In this document: positions 51,501 through 57,693 of the stretch, piece by piece
How positions within the stretch are numbered: position 1 is the first letter of the stretch
Layout of the letters: each line of letters begins with the position of its first letter
Assembly: GCF_000003815.2 (NCBI RefSeq)
Contig: NC_049979.1
Span: 29,332,714 to 29,396,713, forward strand
DNA: 64,000 nucleotides
Direction of reading: 5' to 3'
From: Branchiostoma floridae
Lineage: Eukaryota > Chordata > Leptocardii > Amphioxiformes > Branchiostomatidae
Made by a program: the position numbers and the translations under genes
The notes under the pieces: model-generated
Told to the model about the DNA's origin: nothing
Seen by the model: the letters and a program-made list of their open reading frames with translations, nothing else
The model's database searches: none

Positions 51501-54500
51501 CTTGCCATCTGACATGTAAATAAATACAGTAGAAGTCGCTTAATTGCTCGGCCTATTTGCCAGTGAATTTCGTGCAATTATCCGGCTGATGCAATCATGC
51601 GAACTTATCTAGCTGGACCGCACCGGTTTGGGATTTTGGGATTCCGTGCAGTTAACAGAAGTGTGCGTTAATCCGTTGTGCAATTAACTGGCTTCTACTA
51701 TAGTAAAACTGTTTCCAATGACATTCCCTGAACCCAACTGGTGTCACTGGGCCCGGCGTCTTGAACTTGAAGATATTCGTTCTGGACCGGCACCCACACA
51801 CATATGCAAACGTTTACGGATATCACTGTACAATGTTGGTAGCTATTCCCTTTCTTCTTTGCTTTACATGTAAGTATTAAAAAATCAGCTCATCTTGTAC
51901 TTACCTGTGATGAATTAGTTGGCAGTAATCAAGATTGCTTCTTCCAAGTTCAGGGAATGTTGTGAGAATATGTTCTATTATTTATGGACATGCATGATGA
52001 CATAGACAGTCTGTGAGCAAAATCCTTCATATGTCAAAAACAGTCAATGTAGTTCAAATTTTTATTTCAGTCATGATGTGTTGATTTTGAGACAGTAACA
52101 TGTACTTAGAGTAAAAAAAAATGTCCATTTTGGTATTACACCAAAATGGACATTTTTTTTTGCATACACTGTAAATGCAGAAACCGCGAACTTAAAACCA
52201 CCGCGGATATTTTTCCATGGCAGCAAGAGACTACAGTGCATGGTGCTACAGCGAACTTAAAACCACCGCGAAATGTCCATTTTCCCGCTACCGCAAAATT
52301 AAATCTTTTCCCGCTACCGCAAAATTAAATCTCCGCGAATTTAAATGCATTTTACAGTATCACCGGTAGTATACACTGTAATACTTAAGAGGTGGTAAAT
52401 CCTAAGGATGTTGGAAGAAATGTAACCCTGTTGGTTTCTGTGTCTCAAGGCACGTCTTGAGAAGGAGAAGAAGTTGTGTAAGGAGCTGGGCTCGGCCGCC
52501 ACCAAACTTCAATCCCTGCTCAAGACAGCAGAGGATCAACTCAAAAAGGAAAGGGAAAATGTCAAAAAGCTACAGGTAAGATTCACTAAATGTTAGGTTA
52601 AAACTATAGTATATTGTGGTTATATTCCTAGTGTTGTGTATATTGTGAATATATTCGTACTATTTTGTCTTTTTTTGTCCTGTTCTGTTTTTCCTTTTGT
52701 CTTCTTTTATGTTGTTGGTCAAAAATTTAAGTCCTTCTGTCCTTTCGTGTTCCACAGGGGAATTCTGAGGAAAAGGTGAGTTTCTTCTTGTATTTCTTGA
52801 GTTTTCTCGTTGAACAGTTGCCAAACTTGGCTTGCCTTTCTGTGGATTGTGTTTCCTCAACAGTTTCTGTCATTGATTGCCTCTACATCAATTCCTCAAT
52901 AATGGAACAAGGAGCTGGATAAACCAAACATGATATGTGTCTGTTTTCACTTTCGCCCCCACCCAACTTAAATGTCTTGATGGAAAGTACAGTCAAACCT
53001 GCCCGAGCGACCACCTGCCCATTTCGACCGCTTTTTCTTGGTCCCGATTTTTTCCCCATTGACGTAAGCATTAAGCGACCTTTTCTCAACAACCACCTGG
53101 CCAACGCAACCGCGACTGGCCCAAATTGGGACCCATAACGACCGCATCATTTTCAAAATTGAGGTTTTCATCGATTTTTTATGATTACTAGCGCGATTTT
53201 GTGCCGAAATCGGCTTTCTGCGTCGGATTTTGACTGCCATTACAATGTTATGTTAAGAATAAGGATGGCGGCGGTCAATGGGTGGGTCAATTGGGCAGTC
53301 TACTGTAATATGGGATGAAATTTCGTTGTAAGAAAATCCGACATTAGCTGTTACAGAAGTTGTTTTTTTTTAAATCTATATCATTATAAAGTGAACGAAT
53401 GCTGAAACGTGTATAGCCTCATACTTTTTAAAGAAAGATCTGTGTAGCTCATACCTTTTTTAAGAAAGATCTGTGTGAGTGCTTTTGTCCAACTGTACTG
53501 TACATTCACCCGCGTGGTTAAGTACGCTATCGGGACGTACCGGGCATCGAATTCGAAAGGTGCACCGTTTCAGATACGGCGATCAAGAACACAGCGACGC
53601 ATAAAGGCTTGTATGGTAACTGACAGCATCAAAGTTCCCTTACTGTCTAAAACATTAGAGTACAAATATTGAGCTTTAAAACACTGTATTTTATAAAAGC
53701 TCGATAAAAGCTTGGGGTTAACTTTACAGTGTGCATGTTGTATTTGACATTAAAGACCTCAATTCTTTGGGTGCGTGCAGTTTGCTTGATATTTGCACAC
53801 AACGGAAACCATTTATACTTAGCATGGGGCATGTTTTGAGTCGATACTCTTCTCAGCGACCACCTGCTCAAATCGACCACTTTTTTTCGGTCCCCCGGGT
53901 GGTCGTCTTGGGCAGGTTTGACTGTACTCAAATATAATATAATGAAAAATATTTTGGCCATCATGTTTACATAAAACTATTAGCGGAAAAGTCTTTATCC
54001 AGCTGTTTGTAGTTGATATCTGTAAGAATGAATCTCGAAGTGACATATATTCTGGTTGTGTGCTGTTGCTTCCACTCAAAGCCTTTGCCATAGTTTCCAT
54101 GTTACACCTACATTGCCACACCTGCACTTGCACACTAGTAGTACTAGTAGTGTTTGCTCTAGTGTATAGTTGTGTGTGTCCCAACGTTGATCATTTGGCT
54201 TTCACCAGAAACCAGACCATTTTACTAGTCTGGTATCCATCCGAGTCTAGCTCTGGTCTGCTCCACCGATTGCTTCCCTGCCGTATAGTCTGGCACAGGA
54301 TAACATACTGTAAACCCGTTTGGTCCTTATGGCACTCCATATTTCAGTTATTACAACGTGTTCTTGACGCAGTGTAACAGTTATTGAGGTTCCATCCAAA
54401 TGCCAGTTTGAACTGTTACCATAACGATGACTGTTTGACCCAATCAAAGCTCTCTTGTATCTTTTACACATGTTTAAATGTTGTTTCTCTCGGGGGCCAG

Positions 54501-55859
54501 ACTTTCAGCAGGGAACCATTTAGAGGATCAAAACAGAGCTAGAATAGAATGGATACCCGGCAAAATTTTACTACATGTACAAAGGAAACATCCAGTTGAA
54601 AAACTTGTGAAAGCTGAATGCTGAGAATAATTGCGGCTGCCGGTTCTAATTTGTAGGGGAGCACAGATCAGTCAGACGTAGTGGAAGCACCACAGTCTCT
54701 CAATCAGTCACAAATAGAAAAAGATTTGGCAGACGCCTTACAAGAGGTACTTGTTCCTATGTTCCAAGTGTCGAGTGATGTTCTTGCACCCTAGGCCAAT
54801 GCACCCCCCCCCCCTTTCCTACTAACACTTCCCCTGTATGTGTTGTGAGTTTTGCATGAGCTAACCATCCCTAATGTTACCATAAATCTGTGTCCACACT
54901 TTGTTGGTTAAAACTTAAAGTTGTTGGCAAAATCATTAAGAGGGAGGCAATTAATGTCATGGTAAATCAATGTTAATTTATTTTCAAAAGTTCCTTGTCC
55001 TGGCGTGTTTTTGTACAATCTCTACTACTACTACTACTTCTGTTATTTTGTTTTTCAATGCAGTACATTCCAGCTACATAAAGAAACAATAGCCATATTT
55101 GTAACCTGAATTTAGAGGAAAAACAGAAACCTCAGGTCATGCCTTTTGTTTGTTTGATTATAGAGATGACCTCCGCGCACATCACTTTTTGTCCTTCAAA
55201 AAAAACGTTTTCAACCATACTGTAAGTTGCACAGAGTTGCAATTCAAAGGCAATTATGAAGTCGAGGAACAAAAATGAAGAATCTGTTGTTTGGTGTATA
55301 CCATACTCTGTGTTAAGTCAGTTGTTTAACATTCCTAACCACTTATATTTCATAATGGAGGCAACTTTTTGGGGGCTAATTTTTTCTTCTTTACTAGCTC
55401 GAGCTTGCATCAGAAGATGTCATCCATATAATCAAATCAACCTGGACTGTTGGATGGCTTTCACTCATTAATCATCTCCAAATTTTCAAATTTATCTTTC
55501 ACATTGTTAATGAATACAAAGTCTGACCTATCATTTCAAAGAAACATACACTTCATATAATGATTTCATGACATGTGAAGATATTTGTTTGGAAATAGTT
55601 TTTCTGTGAAATAGGAATTCCAATGTTATTGGCTACCAAGCTAGAGTCATGTCAGTCAAACACAATCATAATTCATAACAATAACCTAAACCTCTTTCAC
55701 ATATACATTTACATTTACATGCACAGTCTAGGTTGTGCTGAATTGATGTGTTTTTACACTATCACTAGTTTATAGGATGGTTACATTGTGCAACATGCAA
55801 ACCTTGTAATATCTTCTCTCCAGGTGCAAGCCACACCAGATGATGGAACTTCCGTGTGA
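23855..55859 (+). CDS. RRBP1: RRBP1/kinectin-family ER membrane coiled-coil protein (complete, 22 coding exons)
   Basis: Rough-ER membrane protein that in vertebrates binds ribosomes and microtubules (p180). Exons: 23855-24524, 34579-34718, 35835-35892, 36776-37035, 37518-37561, 37918-38092, 38818-38925, 40106-40552, 41814-41993, 42230-42292, 42816-42865, 43350-43461, 45590-45679, 47310-47507, 48085-48180, 49753-49845, 50401-50502, 51291-51434, 52450-52575, 52758-52775, 54657-54746, 55824-55859; 1099 residues. Residues 7-29 are one membrane span (AVFGGFVLVSAICIFLVSTF) after a short N-terminus, followed by MKETTYEEAM as in RRBP1. A basic, Pro/Lys-rich cytosolic segment (about 45-223) replaces the vertebrate decapeptide array. 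A long coiled coil (about 270-1055) includes the diagnostic DLREKNWKAM and EKEKKLCKELGSAATKLQ. The C-terminus DDGTSV matches RRBP1, not kinectin. Splice joins are all in phase. Confidence 0.93.
26060..26349. mobile_element. hAT-like MITE with CAGGGTTCTAGC ends
   Basis: Starts CAGGGTTCTAGC and ends GCTAGAACCCTG. Inner CTACGCTAAAATAA and GTAGTGG motifs recur in both orientations. Flanks ATAATAAA and ATTTTAAA could be an aged 8 bp duplication (6 of 8 match). Confidence 0.65.
26750..27665 (-). mobile_element. 5'-truncated LINE fragment (C-terminal region and 3' tail)
   Basis: The minus-strand frame from about 27660 to the stop at 26880 encodes the region downstream of a reverse transcriptase: NLAAQAELGRYPIHLEASLN, IKYFIRLSK, then a zinc-knuckle-like CPFCSLGKVEDEVHFTMDC. 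After the stop come a short UTR (GTGCAATAAAGGTCTTC) and a (TTCA)n tail at 26750-26768, typical of CR1/L2-like elements. The catalytic reverse transcriptase and endonuclease are absent, so it is dead on arrival. The frame is intact over 260 codons, which suggests a fairly recent insertion. Confidence 0.75.
29470..29580 (+). repeat. SINE body fragment
   Basis: GGGTTCTAACCAAAACTGAG (B box remnant), then TTATACCAAAGACTTGAAAA and TTTCTCTGCTTGGCACTCA. It matches the body of the SINE at 36120-36400. Confidence 0.5.
30225..30640 (-). other. Open frame of unknown identity in RRBP1 intron 1
   Basis: The minus-strand frame opens after a TGA near 30650 and reads through GTENYGDQAQVFKDPTNAGR, VYMGAGEGVYEGAFLTTLQ and ELREYDDFLSGIYSEPKLYY. 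The first two thirds look coding-like in composition; the end (after about 30420) does not. A CAG-GTG junction near 30612 could be a splice site. I do not recognise it. It could be a nested exon, a processed or decayed gene piece, or chance. Confidence 0.3.
31887..31917. repeat. (ATC)n microsatellite
   Basis: About nine ATC units in a row. Confidence 0.9.
32517..32592. mobile_element. GCGG-MITE fragment
   Basis: TTAAATTCGCGGTGAAACGG, GCGAACATTAAACCACCGCG and the end TGCATTTACAGTA match one half of the 35144-type elements. Confidence 0.7.
33600..33960. repeat. Interspersed repeat with GGGTGATRCRGAATACACCAT
   Basis: GTATCGCCCAAGTTACCAGC, a G run, then GGGTGATGCGGAATACACCA. The same blocks occur at 37253-37345, 42430-42700 and about 62395-62465. 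The two blocks are partly inverted copies of one another (TTCTGTATYRCCY / RGGYRATACAGAA). Confidence 0.5.
33905..34105. repeat. Tandem duplication of about 100 bp
   Basis: GTGTGATAACGCAAACTGTG ... TTATCGCACCCCAGGTATGA ... ATAAATACATGTATCAACT is repeated once directly downstream; the second copy has a small (GATGAT) insertion. Confidence 0.65.
34784..34860. repeat. Near-perfect 77-base hairpin after RRBP1 exon 2
   Basis: TGGCTACTTACCATCAGCCA and its complement TGGCTGATGGTAAGTAGCCA end a palindrome whose arms (about 37 bases each) differ only near AGTG/ACGG close to the apex. It begins 65 bases after the exon 2 donor. It could be a tiny MITE or a microRNA-like precursor. Confidence 0.75.
35144..35355. 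mobile_element. GCGG-MITE copy A
   Basis: Starts TACTGTAAATGCAGAAATGT and ends TTAAATGCATTTACAGTA, so the termini are inverted repeats. Inside, CGCGGTGGATTAATG, ACCGCGAAAATAAAACC and TACCGCGAAATTAAAT alternate. It lies in RRBP1 intron 2. Confidence 0.85.
35510..35719. mobile_element. GCGG-MITE copy B (opposite orientation to A)
   Basis: Starts TACTGTAAATGCATTTAAGT and ends GAACATTTCTGCATTTACAG. It is the reverse complement of copy A and only 154 bases from it, ending about 115 bases before exon 3. Confidence 0.85.
36120..36400 (+). repeat. tRNA-derived SINE
   Basis: GCAATGGCCGAGTGGGTAGA (A box) and GTGATTTCGATCCCCGG (B box) form a tRNA-like head, followed by a body CATACCAAAGACTTTAAAAA and TTTCTCTGCTTAGCACTCAG shared with 29470-29580. 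It lies in RRBP1 intron 3, directly before the MITE at 36404. Confidence 0.65.
36404..36743. mobile_element. MITE with CAGGSCTCGAAAT ends, copy 1
   Basis: Starts CAGGCCTCGAAATTCATTTT and ends TATTTCGGGCCCTG; flanked by ACTTC on both sides (5 bp duplication). The inner GTGCACCACTTAAATTTAA and GGTGCACCTGGGTGCACATG occur also in copy 2 at 48655-48989. Its right end is 32 bases from the first base of RRBP1 exon 4. Confidence 0.75.
37640..37870 (+). repeat. tRNA-derived SINE
   Basis: GTGGAGCAGTGGCAGCGTG (A box-like), GAGAGTTCGAATCCGGC (good B box), then GGCACTTTACACTCTACTCA and GGAGGTCCCGTGTCTGGGGA. Same family as 13380, 58605 and 59690. It ends about 45 bases before exon 6 of RRBP1. Confidence 0.7.
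39609..40000. mobile_element. MITE with CAGRGTYCTCCCCAGA ends
   Basis: Starts CAGAGTCCTCCCCAGA and ends TCTGGGGAGAACCCTG; GGACG lies just outside both ends (5 bp duplication). CTCCGTTAT/ATAACGGAGG recur inside as inner inverted repeats. It lies in RRBP1 intron 7, about 105 bases before exon 8. Confidence 0.7.
40106..40552 (+). CDS. RRBP1: RRBP1 exon 8: long repetitive coiled-coil exon
   Basis: The longest coiled-coil exon, 149 codons, phase 0 at both ends. It encodes runs of Q/S/L/E heptads with a recurring SQL unit (EVKSQLAQANQQLSQTQ, TKSQLKSSQSQLTDT, EEARAQLQQAQTQLQEA), suggesting internal expansion of a heptad or double-heptad module. It ends at GTCCAG before gttcaa, a weaker donor. Confidence 0.85.
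40676..40825 (+). repeat. Tandem repeat of about 64 bp, 2.3 copies
   Basis: TGGCATCCCTTGTTTAAACA, TCTGTAAGAAATGATTTAAA and CCATGATGCTCTTTTGG recur two to three times head to tail in RRBP1 intron 8. Confidence 0.8.
41272..41645. mobile_element. MITE of the GTTGTGTTTCNGTTTT family
   Basis: Starts near TAGGGAAGAAATGTTGTGTT and ends near CGGAAACACAACATTTTTTT, inverted with respect to each other. Relatives are at 43585-44025, 17770-18136 and about 48215-48590. Confidence 0.5.
42430..42700. repeat. Interspersed repeat related to 33600-33960
   Basis: ATCACCCGAGACACCAGCCC, GCAAAATGTGTGAGAAGTTGAG and AAGTTCGTGTGATAACAGTA occur in the same order as at 33600-33960. Confidence 0.5.
43585..44025. mobile_element. 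MITE of the GTTGTGTTTCTGTTTT family
   Basis: TAGGCCTAGGAAAAAAGATG followed by TTGTGTTTCTGTTTTG at the left is mirrored by AAAACAGAAACACAACATTT at the right. Inner AAAAAAGGCTGGGGTTGGCAG is shared with 16307 and 17840. Confidence 0.6.
44384..44671. mobile_element. hAT-like MITE with 8 bp target duplication
   Basis: Starts CAGGGTTCTCTCCAGTG and ends TTGGTGAGAACCCTC; CATGGAAG lies directly outside both ends (44376-44383, 44672-44679). Inner GGGGGC and ATGCCCC motifs are inverted. It lies in RRBP1 intron 12. Confidence 0.75.
44866..45058. mobile_element. GCGG-MITE copy C
   Basis: Starts TACTGTAAATGCAGAAACGT and ends TTAAATGCATTTACAGTA, with inner TTCGCGGTGGATTAATG and ATCCACCGCGAAC. Confidence 0.85.
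46690..47235. mobile_element. Penelope-like/CR1-like 3' end fragments
   Basis: Two CCTGAAGAAGGTGACAG motifs (46830 and 47143) followed by GTTGTTGAAAATTTGATCC or CAACAAAACGTCGG, as at retroelement 3' ends. CTGAATAAAGAGACACAACC (47090) is mirrored by CACAACC-type sequence and TCTCTTTATTCAG (about 47187-47221). Preceding 46693 resembles the MITE end in the ERLEC1 3' UTR. Exact borders are unclear. Confidence 0.4.
47310..47507 (+). CDS. RRBP1: RRBP1 exon 14
   Basis: 66 codons, phase 0 at both ends. It is the least coiled-coil-like part of the rod (QRIFPDISMDASLEYQVWLT, FEKAALSRLEELQT) and aligns in order with the human segment containing LLPELSVLAQQNYTEWLQDL, which supports assignment to the RRBP1/kinectin family and not to a generic coiled coil. 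Confidence 0.85.
48655..48989. mobile_element. MITE with CAGGSCTCGAAAT ends, copy 2
   Basis: Starts CAGGGCTCGAAATTCATTTT and ends CAGTATTTTGAGCCCTG; flanked by ATGTT on both sides (5 bp duplication). Same family as 36404-36743. Confidence 0.8.
49600..49700. mobile_element. Retroelement 3' tail with hammerhead-like core
   Basis: CTGAAGA (49615-49621), a stem AACGAC/GTCGTT, then GAAACGTCTGAATTAAATTT and TTATCCAGAAGAAGAGATTC, followed by ATTCCTGGATG. This is the layout of Penelope-like 3' ends and resembles the 3144-3772 foldback. Confidence 0.5.
50560..50912. mobile_element. hAT-like MITE with perfect 8 bp target duplication
   Basis: Starts CAGGGCTGTAGCCAGC and ends GCTGGCTAGAGCCCTG; AGTCATCT lies on both sides (50552-50559, 50913-50920). 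Inner CCGTCA/TGACGG pairs. It begins 58 bases after RRBP1 exon 17. Confidence 0.85.
51527..51700. mobile_element. TA-flanked MITE with CAGTAGAAG ends
   Basis: Starts CAGTAGAAGTCGCTTAATTG and ends CAATTAACTGGCTTCTACTA, with TA outside both ends. Probably mariner/pogo-type. It lies 92 bases after RRBP1 exon 18. Confidence 0.7.
51719..52040. repeat. Repeat related to 9255-9445
   Basis: ATGACATTCCCTGAACCCAA, AGTTCAGGGAATGTTGTG and CTGTGAGCAAAATCCTTCAT recall the repeat in ERLEC1 intron 8. Confidence 0.4.
52113..52161. repeat. Perfect short palindrome next to GCGG-MITE copy D
   Basis: AAAAAAAATGTCCATTTTGG and CCAAAATGGACATTTTTTTT are exact complements around a short TATTACA-type loop. Confidence 0.85.
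52165..52359. mobile_element. GCGG-MITE copy D
   Basis: Starts near ACTGTAAATGCAGAAACCGC and ends AAATGCATTTTACAGTA. It has an internal 22-base tandem duplication of TTTTCCCGCTACCGCAAAAT. It ends 90 bases before RRBP1 exon 19. Confidence 0.85.
52758..52775 (+). CDS. RRBP1: RRBP1 microexon (18 bp)
   Basis: An acceptor tgttccacag and a donor gtgagt bracket exactly six codons (GNSEEK), phase 0 at both ends, between exons 19 and 21. Skipping it leaves the frame intact, so it is a candidate alternative microexon. Confidence 0.65.
52990..53924. mobile_element. TA-flanked element with CAGTCAAACCTG ends
   Basis: Starts CAGTCAAACCTGCCCGAGCG and ends GGGCAGGTTTGACTG, with TA on both sides (52988-52989, 53925-53926). 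CGACCACCTG repeats occur near both ends. Longer relative of 7138-7690; no transposase frame is evident. Confidence 0.75.
55254..55432. repeat. Interspersed repeat, shared with 16954-17112
   Basis: GAATCTGTTGTTTGGTGTAT, CCATACTCTGTGT, CCTAACCACTTA and GTCATCCATATAATC follow the same order as at 16954. Confidence 0.5.
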
Positions 55860-56948
55860 GAGCACCACATGACGAAACCTCTATGAGAGATCTCCAGATG
55901 ACACAACCTTGGTGTGAGATCTCCGGTAGTTTCAGTTACGCGACTTCTTGACTACCTGTTCCCAATCTCTGCTATAGGAAAAGTACTTGTAATTATATAT
56001 AGCTATGAGCAATTTCTCTACCATACTTTTCCTACATTTATACAGCCAATAAGAAAGACTAAATCTATTTTTCTTGAAATGTAACACCAAAAAATGTATA
56101 GGACGCATAAGATGAGAATCTGTAGTGTTGTAATGTAATTGTACTTATCGATGAATTGATTATACCATTGCATTAACTATTTTTCAATCCACTCAGAATT
56201 TGAGTCATAGTAGCAGCTAGATAGGGTTTGTAGACTTTTCCACATATGGAAATCAGTAGTAATGCTAGACTAGAAATTACAAAGTTTACGACTGGTCTAT
56301 AGATCAATCGAGTATTGGTAATGACAAAGCTGTCAAGGTTTTAGTTCTTTTTCTTTTCTTTTTTTTATTAGCTAAGTCAGTATAAATACAGCAATGGGAA
56401 AAAGGATGGACTTAAAAGATCACTCTAAATCCCGAAATGTAACAGAGTTAAGAATATGGTTATTCTGGTGACCTATGGGTTCGGAAAGATTCAGAATGAG
56501 GGTGAGGATCATTGGGCAAGACTTAAAAAGTTCACTTCTTTGTTGCCTTGCCACAAGTATACTGTATGTGGCTTACATTTGGTGTTGTTAGATAGTACGT
56601 CACAAGCTTAAGTCCGTAATGTCTACTTTAAAGAAGGAGGATGGTTTCTAACTAGTCATTAAATGTACTTTAGTTTGGCCAATCAGTGTGCAATGGGCTC
56701 CCAAGGGATGTGAAACAATGAAAGTGTTACTTTAGTCTTAATGTACATTAATCCAACAGGCAGAGTTCTTCTCAGCTTAAACCGGTTGATTCCTTCACAC
56801 CAGTTTTTAAGTATCCGTATAATAGTTGGAATTGGCACACAGTATATGTACAGGTGAAGCTACGGTAAAGACTGTAGCAGATGTACTTATAGAGGGGAGG
56901 GGAGGTGCCATATGGGATGTTGTTGACTGTGTCGTCCGGACAGGTGTC

Positions 56949-56954
56949 AATAAA
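56949..56954 (+). terminator. RRBP1 polyadenylation signal
   Basis: AATAAA 1090 bases after the RRBP1 stop, followed within 20-40 bases by a GT-rich stretch (CAATGTGTTGTTTGTGTATT). Confidence 0.65.
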
Positions 56955-57693
56955 AGTGTCTGATGTGCCTCAATGTGTTGTTTGTGTATTGATTTTCATA
57001 TGTAATGCTGGCTTAGAATGAAAGTGATAGTAATTCTAGCCTTTGATATATGAAAATGGACAATAGAAGAACAAAGCAAAATAGAGTTAAAGATGCAGAT
57101 TGAGTATACAGTAAAGAAAAGAAAACTGCAGTGGTACAGCTACAATGGGACTAGCCAAAACTATTAGTATCATGCAAGGAACCATCCAGGAAAGAAGAAA
57201 GAGGGGTAGGGAACAGAAAACATGGAAGGATGATATCAGGGAATGGACAGGCGTGACACTACTAAGTAAGTGAAACACAGAAAAATAGATGGTGGAGGAA
57301 AAGGGTGGAGAAAACTGGTCTGTGGGGTCCAAACGGTAAAAAACGAGACAAAAGCAAAAATGAGATGACTCTGATGATATGTGTTAAAGGCCTTGTTGGT
57401 TGGTAAAGTACATTGTACATGTATTCTTATAACACGTATAAATTGACAGCAGAAGAAAAAGACATATCACAGAAATAAGATAATTCCGTCTTGCTTTCTT
57501 TATAAATGTTGCTCAGTAGGTCACCAGTACATGATTCCATTGTCAGGCCACAAACATATATTCTTGATTCTTACATTTTGTTGGTGTGCTATACCATGCC
57601 AATGATCCACAAACTTAGGAACTTATCTTTCAAGTAAGGACTAAATTAGATATTTTAGTCTAAAATGATAAGTTAAAGTTGATGCAGCTAATA
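56955..57693. other. Convergent intergenic region RRBP1-RPAP1
   Basis: No coding similarity or obvious repeat seen. It should contain the RPAP1 3' UTR (minus strand), but I find no clear AATAAA for it. Confidence 0.6.
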
